DNA of 64,000 nucleotides. Origin: Lewinella sp050633125 (lineage in GTDB: Bacteria; Bacteroidota; Bacteroidia; Chitinophagales; Saprospiraceae). The position numbers and the translations under genes are program-made. The stretch spans positions 5,962 through 69,961 of the forward strand of contig NZ_JBOEFX010000112.1 in NCBI RefSeq assembly GCF_050633125.1. Direction: 5' to 3'. A model generated the notes under the pieces. It made no database searches, had not been told where the DNA came from, and worked only from the letters and a program-made list of their open reading frames with translations. Shown here piece after piece: positions 43,247 to 52,231 of the stretch. Position 1 is the first letter of the stretch, and every line of letters starts with the position of its first letter.

Positions 43247-45490
43247 TTACTTCTTTTGCGTTGGCGCAAAACACTCCAAACCGTTTACTATCTCACCTGA
43301 TTGGCTCATCACAATAAGTATTGCATCGACGTCAGCATCTCTATAAATCGATCCATAGGCGGCAATGAAGCCATTATCCAATACCTCTACATTGGTAATG
43401 GTAATCTCGTAAGCCACTGGTATTTTCACTTCTTTGACCAGCCCACCTGTGAGGTCATAAACCTCGTAATTAAGTTGATAAATATCTGTTTCTCCTGTTT
43501 GCTGTGTGTTCCTACCACAGCCCACAACAACAACTTGACTTGCGTTTAAAAAATCTACCCCGGCAGTTAATTGTGTATTTTTCGACGTAAAACTCCTCGT
43601 ATTCATGCCTTTGGCATCAAAAAACTCCAGGTAATAAACAGGCGGATCACCACCACGCTGAATATTCACACCCAGCAGGACGCCTTCTGAATCAGGAACC
43701 GCTACCAATTTGTTCTTCGCCCTGTTGAATCCTCGGAAGTTACTATATATCCTGGGATCTTCTAGTTGGGCGAATGATTTCGTGGTTTCCCAAACCAAAC
43801 CATTGTCGACGCTGACTTTACGAACGGTCAAATTGTTGTCCAAAAAAGAGGAAACAAAGCCCACTGTTCTTTCTTGCAGGCCAAAGAACTGCTGATCATG
43901 GTCGGTAAAATTTAAACCTTGTGTGCGTCTGAATGCTGGATTTTCCAGATCGACATTCCATAAAAGATGCTCTTCCGTGCGCGCGCTGAAATTTTTGTAG
44001 TGCCCGTATACGGCAATTTTGTTACCAGGAATTACGACTACTTGAGGATTATTAATAATCTGAGAACTAGCCTCCAGCAAATAGATTTGTTGGTTCAATT
44101 CCCCCGTTACACCGTAGACATCCACTCTCAACTCACAACGGTAGCTATCGTCTACATCTGCAATTACCGATGCAAAACCACCGTCCTCCAGCATCACCAA
44201 AGACGCATTTTTCATAATATCCTCTCGGGCTTCAGAAGTAATACTGCCTTCTAGTTCACCGTCTAATGAAAACTGTTTTGTGATACTCGTAAAAAGCCCT
44301 CTAGTCATTCTCTTAACTCCCGTAAAAATTTTGTCTCCTACCAATTCAACATCAACAACCTCATCCTGAATGGTGCTTTGATTTGTAAGGCTACCTTTTG
44401 CAAGTGTGGTAAAACTTGTGGTATTCATATCAAATCGCACCAACGCTCCGTCATCATCCAAATACTCGCATATGCCTTCCGGGTAAAAACGTGCGCTACT
44501 GATAATTGTCTTTTCAAGAGGGTAAGTACCGATAAGTTTATACCCATACTTTTTTGAAGCCAACTGGTATATGTTTTGTCGACTCATGATCCAGAAGTCA
44601 TCCTGGAATTTAGCAAACGGGAAAAGGAAATCCCCTCTCACCTCTTTTGGGTAGCTCAAATCCGTAAGGATTTCTCCATTGCCTACACCCAAACCAATGA
44701 TCTTTTTCGTCGTGTAGTCAATCAAATAAAGTACTCCCCTTTCCAGAAAACCTCTGGTAATCATGGAAACACCGTCATTAGAATCATTCAGCCCTTTTTC
44801 CCACAGTACTGTGCCGTCAGCAGCCAGCCTGGTAATTACTACATCATGCGTAGTAGCAGATGTTTTGTGAGTGCCTAACACCACAAGTTCACCGCTACCA
44901 AGCGGAACCACGTCGAGAAGAAGCCCTCCCGTAAATCCCATATCAACATCATAAACCATTTCTCCTGTCGAATTGAAGCTTCGAACTCGGTTAGTGTGAT
45001 AGCGGCCATATTTTGTGGTGCTTTGGTAATACGCAATAAAATAATTTTGCTGCTCATCTATTCCTGTCTGAATCGGTCTCTCGTCCATTTCCGTTCCAAA
45101 AGTAAAACTGCGTATTGTCTTTCCGCTGGCATCGAGATAATTAACCATAATATCACTACCCCCTTTTAGAGAGCTATAGGAAATGCCACAGGAAATAGCG
45201 CCTCCATTTCCGTTTTCTTCCGCACTAGACAGGTATTGCCGGCCAGGTAAAAAGGTAGTCAAACTATCCGTCAGGCCTCCAGGGACAGACAATTGGTAGG
45301 TTCTTACATCTATAGCGGTAGGATCGTCATAATTACCATAAGCATGCAAAAGGTACTTCCCATCTTCCGAGCGCGTAAAGTCACTCCAATGATTTATGCT
45401 AGCGGTTTCTCCAAAACAACTGACGAATGGCGTTTGGGCAATGGAACCAATGGAAACCAATAGCCCTAGTAAGAGCAGTATATTTTTCAT
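43247..45490 (-). CDS. large secreted beta-rich protein of unknown function
   Basis: This 747-residue protein has a signal peptide (MKNILLLLGLLVSIGSIAQ) and a Cys-containing mature N-terminus. The rest consists of repeating beta-strand units (e.g. SFNSTGEMVYDVD, RLAADGTVLWEKGLN, SLDGELEGSIT), suggesting a beta-propeller. No type IX sorting domain is present at the C-terminus (ends VNGLECFAPTQKK). It may be periplasmic or retained in the outer membrane. No family can be named. Confidence 0.65.
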   Translation of the reverse strand: MKNILLLLGLLVSIGSIAQTPFVSCFGETASINHWSDFTRSEDGKYLLHAYGNYDDPTAIDVRTYQLSVPGGLTDSLTTFLPGRQYLSSAEENGNGGAISCGISYSSLKGGSDIMVNYLDASGKTIRSFTFGTEMDERPIQTGIDEQQNYFIAYYQSTTKYGRYHTNRVRSFNSTGEMVYDVDMGFTGGLLLDVVPLGSGELVVLGTHKTSATTHDVVITRLAADGTVLWEKGLNDSNDGVSMITRGFLERGVLYLIDYTTKKIIGLGVGNGEILTDLSYPKEVRGDFLFPFAKFQDDFWIMSRQNIYQLASKKYGYKLIGTYPLEKTIISSARFYPEGICEYLDDDGALVRFDMNTTSFTTLAKGSLTNQSTIQDEVVDVELVGDKIFTGVKRMTRGLFTSITKQFSLDGELEGSITSEAREDIMKNASLVMLEDGGFASVIADVDDSYRCELRVDVYGVTGELNQQIYLLEASSQIINNPQVVVIPGNKIAVYGHYKNFSARTEEHLLWNVDLENPAFRRTQGLNFTDHDQQFFGLQERTVGFVSSFLDNNLTVRKVSVDNGLVWETTKSFAQLEDPRIYSNFRGFNRAKNKLVAVPDSEGVLLGVNIQRGGDPPVYYLEFFDAKGMNTRSFTSKNTQLTAGVDFLNASQVVVVGCGRNTQQTGETDIYQLNYEVYDLTGGLVKEVKIPVAYEITITNVEVLDNGFIAAYGSIYRDADVDAILIVMSQSGEIVNGLECFAPTQKK

Positions 45491-45782
45491 GAGCGCGTTT
45501 GTTTGTCAAAATAACAGCTAATATAAGCTTTTAGCGTATTGGGGAATACCTATACATAAACGTTTTTCGTCCTCTAATGCGAGTGGGCAGTACCTGTCAT
45601 CCATCAAAGAGAACGACTAAACATAGAAAATCTACTCATTTTCCACACAAACTAATCACTCCTAATTAACGCATAATCAGACAAAAAACTCATTATCATT
45701 ATTTAAAATCGTACCTTTGCGGCTTAATTCAGGAACGCTATTCTTTTATTCCCGTCGTTTCTTCATTCGTAGTACTATTTTA
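45491..45782. other. intergenic region upstream of helicase
   Basis: About 292 bases, AT-rich. The only feature seen is TACCTTTG (45712-45719), a -7-like box about 64 bases before the helicase ATG, so a sizeable 5' leader is likely. Confidence 0.5.
45712..45719 (+). promoter_or_regulatory. TAnnTTTG -7 box of helicase gene
   Basis: TACCTTTG matches the Bacteroidetes -7 consensus. No clear -33 TTTG was found. The ATG lies 64 bases further on. Confidence 0.5.
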
Positions 45783-47388
45783 ATGTCAGATTTTTCTTCT
45801 CTGGGCTTGTCCCAACCGCTTTTAGACGCTATTGCTGAATTGGGTTTTGTAGAACCTACCCCCATCCAACAAGAGGCTATTCCCTTTCTCCTCGCTGGTG
45901 ACCGCGACCTCGTGGGCTTGGCACAAACAGGCACAGGTAAAACTGCTGCTTTTGGCCTCCCCCTCATTGACCGTATGGACCTCAGCATCGGTAAGCCCTT
46001 GGGGCTGGTTCTTGCGCCTACCCGTGAATTGTGTGTACAGATCACCAAGGAGCTGCAACAATTTGCGCTTTTCCGGCCAATGCTCAATATTACAGCGGTC
46101 TACGGAGGTGCTGACATTTGGGCACAGATGAAACAACTCAAGGCCGGTTCTCAGCTCGTTGTAGCTACCCCCGGTCGTTTACGTGATCTTATTAAGCGTA
46201 GAGCAATCCAACTCGACTCCATCACAACCGTTGTTCTTGATGAAGCCGACGAGATGCTCAATATGGGCTTTAAGGAAGAAATCGACGAAATCCTGGAAAG
46301 CGTTCCTTCCGAACGACGTACCTGGCTTTTTTCGGCGACCATGCCTAAAGAAGTAAGAAGGCTGACCAAGCATTATATGCATGACCCCCACGAAATTAAA
46401 GTGGGTGACACCAGCCAGACCAATGAAGATATTGATCACCAGTTCATCGTAGCTCGCCCTCGTGAGCGACTGGAAGTTTTGCGCCGCTACCTCGATTCAG
46501 ACCCCGAGCTTTACGCGCTGGTTTTCTGTCGCACCCGTGCCGAAACATTAAGCTTATCCGATGATCTGCAACGCGATGGCTACGCCGTAGACGTTCTCAA
46601 CGGTGATCTTTCCCAAGCCCAACGCGACCGGGCTATGGAGCGTTTTCGTAGTAAGCGTGTACGGATTTTAATTGCTACGGATGTAGCTGCTCGCGGACTC
46701 GATGTACAGGGGATCACTCACGTTTTCCACCTCAACATCCCCGATGATTGGGCCTTTTACGCTCACCGCTCTGGTCGTACCGGACGCGCTGGCGAGAAAG
46801 GTAAATCCATCATGTTGTTGCACCCCAATGACCGTCACAAGCTAAGGGGCCTCGACAGACAGATGAACCTCCAGTTCAATGAAACAGAGCCGCCAAGTGT
46901 ATTAGGATTGGTAGAACGCCGCCTACAGCGTACTTTCCAAAGCCTTCTCGAAGCCAAAACTATTCCGGCCTTGGCGCCCCTTACCGCAGAACTGGAAGTG
47001 ACCCTTTTTGACCTGAGTAAAGAGGAGCTGATCCAGCGTGTTGCTGCGCTTAACTTTGGTGAACTACCTGTCCATTATCAGCGCGAAGCTTTATATTTAC
47101 TAGACCCACGTAATGCCAATAAAGGCAAAAACCACAGAAAAGAAAGTGAGGTTCGTAAGTCGCCGGGTAAATACCAGCGGATGTTTATCAACATCGGTAA
47201 GAAAGAAGTCGCCGGTATTCNNNNNNNNNNNNNNNNNNNNNNNNNNNNNNNNTGGTGGTGGTGGCGGCGGTGGTCGCCGTGATCGCGGCCCCAAGAAAGA
47301 CCGCAGCTTCTCCAAGAAGGGTTCTTTCAAAAAGAGGAAAGAAAAGAAATTCGGTTTCCCAAAACAGAAGAAAGGAAAACGGAGGTAA
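45783..47388 (+). CDS. DEAD-box RNA helicase, sequence gap in C-terminal tail
   Basis: The start is the ATG at 45783. The Q motif and P-loop (TPIQQEAIP, AQTGTGKT), DEAD (VLDEADEML), SAT and motif VI (HRSGRTGRAG) give a complete helicase core (about 1-370), followed by an extension of the CsdA/DeaD type. A block of 32 N at 47221-47252 interrupts the coding sequence in a Gly/Arg-rich tail. After the gap the frame shifts by one: the tail GGGGGGGRRDRGPKKDRSF continues to a stop at 47388, so the true gap length is not a multiple consistent with the N count. Likely a cold-shock or RNA-remodelling helicase. Confidence 0.93.
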
Positions 47389-47472
47389 TTTTTGGTTAGA
47401 TGGTTGATTGTTAGATGGTTTAGGCCATACAACTATGTGCATCATGCCTTCTCTTCTCTATAGAACCACATA

Positions 47473-47504
47473 AAAAAGGATAGGACTTGCGTCCTATCCT
47501 TTTT
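47473..47504. terminator. bidirectional rho-independent terminator
   Basis: AAAAAGGATAGGAC (47473-47486) pairs with GTCCTATCCTTTTT (47491-47504) around a TTGC loop. It has T-rich flanks on both strands and serves the convergent helicase and MetG genes. Confidence 0.9.
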
Positions 47505-47609
47505 ATTTTGCATAACCATTTCCTTGGTGCCTTTGGTGGTTCAAAATCCACATATCGGGTAAATTTCGTGAATTCCCCTACTAGACTAGCCTCATATGGT
47601 TCAAAAAAA

Positions 47610-49721
47610 CTACCTCACTACCCAACCATCGCCAAATCCGGCAGGTGGGCTTACGAATACCAGCTTACCGGTTTCATCCTCCGCCATCAAGACCATCCCC
47701 TGGCTAAGGATACCCCTCATTTTACGAGGAGCAAGATTAGCAACCATTACCACCTGCTTGCCGATGATATCGGTGGGTTTGTAATGTTCGGCAATACCCG
47801 ACAGCACAGTCCGCTCTTCAAACCCTAAATCGAGAGTTAATTGCAGCAATTTATCCGCCTTAGGCACGGGAGCTGCTGCCTTGATGGTAGCTGTCCGCAA
47901 ATCCAACTTGGTGAAGTCATCAAAAGTGATCTCTTCTTTTACGGGTGGGCGTTCAGGGCCTTTCTCCTCAGAGAGGATGGCTTCCAGCTTTGCTTTCTGC
48001 CGATCAATGATTTGTTTACGGCTATCGTCCTTACGGTCAATAATTTTTGGGAATAAAACGTCAGACTGGCCAATCTGCTGCCCTGGTTCCAGTAACCACT
48101 CTCCCTTGGCCAATTTATTGAGCGTCTCCTGTAGTTCGCCAGGCTTTGTAGGCGCTTGTCCTACAAGTGCCCGCAGTTTAGGGGCAATAAAGGGCAAGAA
48201 AGGCTCAATGAGTTGAGCGATCAATGCAGTTACCTGAAGACTAACATTCATTACCTCTGCAATACGCGGATCATCCTTATTTTCCTTAGCCAAGGTCCAG
48301 GGAGCAGCATCCTGGAGGTAAGTATTACCCCAGCTGGCAATTTCCACCACATTAAAAGCGGCCTGCTTGAAGCTGAATCCTTCAATATCTGCTACCAGCT
48401 GATCAGTAAAAGCCTTAACTGGTGCCAGAATAGCATTGATATCGGTATCTGTAGCGGGTACCTTCCCATCAAAGTATTTATGCGTTAGCACAACTACCCG
48501 ATTAATAAAGTTCCCTAGCTTATCTGCCAGTTCTTTGTCATGAAAATCAACAAACTCATCCCACTTGAAGTCAGCATCTCTGGTTTCGGGCATATTGCGA
48601 ACAAGGGCCCAACGCAAAGCATCGACCGCATTGGGGAAATCCTTAAACTCTTCAAGGTACTCATGCTGCTCTATGCCCCAACCACGGCTTTTGCTGAATT
48701 TCTGTCCTTCAAAATTCAGGAAGGAGTTAGCCGGTACATTGATGGGGAGATTGTAGTCACCGTGCGCTTTAAGCATCGCAGGGAAGATGATACAATGGAA
48801 GACAATATTATCCTTGCCAATGAAGTGAATCAGCTGTGTATCGTCTCCTTTCCAATAAGTTTCCCAGTCTTTGCCGTTCTCTTTGGCCCACTGGCGGGTG
48901 CTCGAAATGTACCCAATAGGCGCATCAAACCATACATAAAGAACCTTGCCTTCAGCCCCTTCAATAGGCAATTTGATTCCCCAATCCAGGTCGCGCGTAA
49001 TCGCACGGGGCTGCAGCCCTTCGTTGAGCCAACTCAAACATTGGCCTACTACATGCTTCTTCCAAGTCTTAGGATCATGTAGCTGCTTACCATCTAGGGT
49101 ACCTTTTTCAATCCATTCCTTGAGCCACTCATTGTGCTCATCCAACTTGAAATACCAGTGTTTCGTCTTCCGCAGAATAGGCTGCTTGCCACTAAGGGTC
49201 GACAGCGGATTGATCAGTTCCAGGGGTGACAAGTCGGAGCCACAATTCTCACACTGGTCGCCGTAAGCCTCTGCGTGGCCACACTTGGGACAGGTGCCTT
49301 TGATATAGCGATCCGCCAAAAACTGGTCGAATTCCTCATCATAATACTGCTCCTGCTCTCTGGTTTCAAACTGCCCCCCCTGCTCATTAAGCTTGAGAAA
49401 AAACTCCTGCGCCGTCTCGTGATGCAATGGATCGCTCGTCCGGTGATAATAGTCAAAAGAAATCCCCAGGTCACCAAAAGTGCCCTTATTCAGATTGTGG
49501 TATTTATCAATAATTTCACGAGGAGAAATTCCTTCTTTCTTGGCGCGAATCGTGATGGCTGCGCCGTGTTCATCACTACCACACACCCATACCACGTCTT
49601 TGCCCATCGCCCGTAAATAACGAACGTAGATGTCAGCAGGCAGATAGGCTCCGGCCAAGTGCCCAAGATGTAAGGGGCCGTTGGCATAAGGTAAAGCCGA
49701 GGTAATGAGATAACGATTCAT
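47610..49721 (-). CDS. metG: methionine--tRNA ligase
   Basis: This is a 703-residue class I tRNA synthetase, starting at MNRYLITSALPYANGPLHLGHLAGAY (HIGH-type motif HLGH). The zinc knuckle is CPKCGHAEAYGDQCENCG and the KMSKS motif is KFSKSRG. The C-terminal tRNA-binding domain includes DFTKLDLRTATIKAAAPVPKADKLLQLTLDLG and LAPRKMRGILSQGMVLMA. This is the type with the EMAP/Arc1p-like domain. It catalyses charging of methionine tRNA. An upstream in-frame Met at 49745 is less likely. Confidence 0.97.
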   Translation of the reverse strand: MNRYLITSALPYANGPLHLGHLAGAYLPADIYVRYLRAMGKDVVWVCGSDEHGAAITIRAKKEGISPREIIDKYHNLNKGTFGDLGISFDYYHRTSDPLHHETAQEFFLKLNEQGGQFETREQEQYYDEEFDQFLADRYIKGTCPKCGHAEAYGDQCENCGSDLSPLELINPLSTLSGKQPILRKTKHWYFKLDEHNEWLKEWIEKGTLDGKQLHDPKTWKKHVVGQCLSWLNEGLQPRAITRDLDWGIKLPIEGAEGKVLYVWFDAPIGYISSTRQWAKENGKDWETYWKGDDTQLIHFIGKDNIVFHCIIFPAMLKAHGDYNLPINVPANSFLNFEGQKFSKSRGWGIEQHEYLEEFKDFPNAVDALRWALVRNMPETRDADFKWDEFVDFHDKELADKLGNFINRVVVLTHKYFDGKVPATDTDINAILAPVKAFTDQLVADIEGFSFKQAAFNVVEIASWGNTYLQDAAPWTLAKENKDDPRIAEVMNVSLQVTALIAQLIEPFLPFIAPKLRALVGQAPTKPGELQETLNKLAKGEWLLEPGQQIGQSDVLFPKIIDRKDDSRKQIIDRQKAKLEAILSEEKGPERPPVKEEITFDDFTKLDLRTATIKAAAPVPKADKLLQLTLDLGFEERTVLSGIAEHYKPTDIIGKQVVMVANLAPRKMRGILSQGMVLMAEDETGKLVFVSPPAGFGDGWVVR

Positions 49722-49808
49722 AGAATTATTAAAATTTGAATACAAAGGACTAAATCCCGTAAGTTAAACTAATGATTGCAGGTCTAAAAAAGTTTCCTTA
49801 AAAGCTTG

Positions 49809-51044
49809 TCATTCCTCTTTTTCTACTTCCTCTTCTGTAAGCCATGCGGGGTTTACAAATTCCTTTATTTTTTCGAAAGAAACAAAAAGCTCAATCTCGC
49901 CCGCTGCATAAGGCGCAATTTCGTAAGGTGCGTAAACAAAAAACACTCCCTTATCTGTAAAGCCATAATTTTCATTAGGTGCAATCTCTTCTTCAAAAAG
50001 AAAGGTATTGAGGGGTGCAGAAGCTCCCAGGTTATACTTTGTTCGCACCGCTTTTGCCAATGCTTTGCTTACCGCTTCTACATAACCAGGAAGCAGAATA
50101 TCGCTCAACTTGAGCACCTTTTTATTCTTTAGGTCATAGCTGGAAACAATGGTCGCATACATGCCGTGCGCACCTCCCGTATAGGAATAATCCGTAAAAC
50201 CCAGCGTCAGCAACTCGGGGGCATTATAATAAACCTGCACCGAAGTATTGTAAGAATAATGGAAGCTCAAAAACATATCTGGATCCGCAAGAGAATCAAT
50301 AATTCCTGCTTCTGTCATCGAGGCCATTTCTTCCCTGAAGTCCGAATACAAGGTGTTCCTCTCCTCCGTGAGTTTCGCCAATAGATCATTAGGATCACCT
50401 GGTGCACTGCCTTCCAACATTCCTCGTGCGATCTGCTCTCTCAAAAAACCACGCTGTTTTTCCGGCATTTTCCCTTCTCCAACATCCAGCCACTCTAGCG
50501 AATAAGAAAGAACAGGTGATGCCTCCCACTGTGGGAAAGCAATCAGTGAATCTTGTATCCAATATCCCTCCAGAGGAACGGCATTGGCACTTTTTTGCAA
50601 TCGAAAATCATAAACATCTTTGCCATTGCTGTGCTGCCAAAGACCCGAAAAGTCGCCATCTTCTTCCCAACGCCCCTGAAACAAGTGAGGGTCACCATCC
50701 CAGGAACCTTGCTCGGTAAGAATAAGGCGGTTGCCATTTTCCAGGTTGCCATAAATACCAATAGGGCCGCCGTAATTATCGTAACGATAAAATCCGCGAA
50801 AAAATCGCCCATTTCGCCCCTGGTAGTTACTTTCCTCTTGCAACTCCATACTGATTGCTAAATCTCCCAAAGACCCTTGAAGGTGATAATAACGGTTCGA
50901 TTGCTGAGGTTGTAAAGCTCGCTCCTCTGCTTGAAGATTTTCTTCACTTGCAGGAGAATCCGACTGGCAAGCACTACTTATAAGTAATACCAATAAACTT
51001 CCCAGCAACGTCCAGTTCCTACAGCGAATCATACGTATCATCAA
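49809..51044 (-). CDS. lipoprotein with DUF3298/DUF4163-like domain
   Basis: This 411-residue protein has a signal peptide with lipobox (LVLLISSACQS), so the mature start would be Cys26. The C-terminal 150 residues (SYNTSVQVYYNAPELLTLGFTDYSYTGGAHGMYATIVSSYDLKNKKVLKLSDIL, then FTDKGVFFVYAPYEIAPYAAGEIEL) match the DUF3298-type module seen in peptidoglycan-related and stress proteins. The central part is a beta-rich domain. The function is unknown. Confidence 0.8.
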   Translation of the reverse strand: MMIRMIRCRNWTLLGSLLVLLISSACQSDSPASEENLQAEERALQPQQSNRYYHLQGSLGDLAISMELQEESNYQGRNGRFFRGFYRYDNYGGPIGIYGNLENGNRLILTEQGSWDGDPHLFQGRWEEDGDFSGLWQHSNGKDVYDFRLQKSANAVPLEGYWIQDSLIAFPQWEASPVLSYSLEWLDVGEGKMPEKQRGFLREQIARGMLEGSAPGDPNDLLAKLTEERNTLYSDFREEMASMTEAGIIDSLADPDMFLSFHYSYNTSVQVYYNAPELLTLGFTDYSYTGGAHGMYATIVSSYDLKNKKVLKLSDILLPGYVEAVSKALAKAVRTKYNLGASAPLNTFLFEEEIAPNENYGFTDKGVFFVYAPYEIAPYAAGEIELFVSFEKIKEFVNPAWLTEEEVEKEE

Positions 51045-51190
51045 TTTTGTCGCAAAATTAACATCCCTCCACTAAGGATGATCCTTTTTGGCGTCTATTT
51101 TGTTCGAGTACTGCCTTTTTTCTTGAAATTCTTTACCTTAACGAGCTTTTTGCAAAAAAAATCACAAGTTTCGGGTGGTCATTAAGTATT

Positions 51191-51231
51191 GCACAAAAAC
51201 AAACTGAGTCTTCTCTCTGTTGTTCCTAACC
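51191..51231 (+). repeat. hairpin leader element, copy 3
   Basis: GCACAAAAACAAA is followed after a short gap by TGTTGTTCCTAACCC. It is a degenerate copy of the element described at 61386-61431 and lies about 50 bases upstream of the LOG gene ATG. Confidence 0.35.
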
Positions 51232-51279
51232 CTTAATGATCCAATTAAAAATATCCCAAAGCTTTTTAAAACTATACCA

Positions 51280-52014
51280 ATGGAAACAAAAGAAAATAAA
51301 AACCATCTACGCCCCAAACACCACAACATGAAAAAATGGAGTGACCAGATCAAAGGGGAAGATTCTTGGACGATGTTTAAAGTAGTTTCAGAGTTTGTTC
51401 AAGGTTTCGAAACACTCAATCTGGTAGGTCCTTGTGTAAGTATCTTCGGTTCTGCTCGTACCAAACCTGATCATCCTTATTACAAACTTGCGGTACAAAT
51501 TGCCCAACACCTCACGGAAGAAGGTTACGGCGTTATTACCGGCGGTGGCCCTGGCATCATGGAAGCCGGCAACAAAGGCGCTCACCTCAACGGCGGGAAG
51601 TCGGTAGGTCTCAATATTCACCTTCCATTCGAACAAGGATCTAACCCCTATGTCGATCATGATAAAGACATCAACTTCAAGTACTTCTTTGTCAGAAAGG
51701 TAATGTTTGTAAAATTTGCGCAGGCCTTTATCGCCCTCCCCGGCGGTTTTGGTACGTTGGATGAACTTTTTGAGGTCCTCACTTTAGTACAAACCGGAAA
51801 AATAACGCCCGTACCTGTTATTTTGGTAGGCTCTGAATTCTGGGGAGGCCTCAAAGAATGGATAAAAACCAGTATGCTGGATAAGGCAGGAAACATCAGC
51901 CCTAAAGATCTGGACCTTATTCCTGTTGTAGACACTCCAGAGGATATTATCCAAATCATCAACGAGTTCTATGAAGTCAGAGCGAAGGAGCTCCGGCCAA
52001 ATTACGAGTTGTAA
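51280..52014 (+). CDS. LOG-family (lysine-decarboxylase-like) nucleotide phosphoribohydrolase
   Basis: This 244-residue protein carries the LOG motifs GGGPGIMEAGNKGA and PGGFGTLDELFE, with the Rossmann-type FGSARTKPDHPYY start. Known homologues hydrolyse N6-modified AMP to the base plus ribose phosphate (cytokinin-activating reaction) or act more broadly on nucleotides. The start is the ATG at 51280. A degenerate leader element lies 50 bases upstream. Confidence 0.92.
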   Translation: METKENKNHLRPKHHNMKKWSDQIKGEDSWTMFKVVSEFVQGFETLNLVGPCVSIFGSARTKPDHPYYKLAVQIAQHLTEEGYGVITGGGPGIMEAGNKGAHLNGGKSVGLNIHLPFEQGSNPYVDHDKDINFKYFFVRKVMFVKFAQAFIALPGGFGTLDELFEVLTLVQTGKITPVPVILVGSEFWGGLKEWIKTSMLDKAGNISPKDLDLIPVVDTPEDIIQIINEFYEVRAKELRPNYEL

Positions 52015-52022
52015 TTTATTCA

Positions 52023-52084
52023 ACCACATGAGGTTCATTGTAACAGACCTACTCTAATTGTCTTTACAATAGACTTCATGTGGT
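52023..52084. repeat. long imperfect inverted repeat after LOG gene
   Basis: A 21-base left arm beginning ACCACATGA (52023-52043) pairs with its right arm (52064-52084) at 18 of 21 positions, with a 20-base loop. It lies 9 bases after the LOG stop codon. No U-run follows. It could be a terminator-like RNA hairpin, an mRNA 3' stabiliser, or a remnant of a palindromic repeat. Confidence 0.5.
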
Positions 52085-52202
52085 AATTTACGGTTACTTC
52101 ATTGCTCAAAAATACTACCAGAAAAAGCATAGTTGTTATTAAAATTAGAAGAAGATTTGGCTTAAAACGCATAAGCGTATAGAGATAATAGAGAAGAGGT
52201 TT

Positions 52203-52210
52203 TACTTTTG
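52203..52210 (+). promoter_or_regulatory. -7 box upstream of 5'-nucleotidase
   Basis: TACTTTTG matches TAnnTTTG and ends 21 bases before the ATG at 52232. No -33 element is evident. Confidence 0.5.
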
Positions 52211-52231
52211 GGTAAAATAACTCCTGAAACG

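Noticed and set aside
47221..47388. Apparent frameshift of the helicase gene
   Set aside because: It coincides with a 32-N gap, so it is an assembly artefact rather than a mutation.
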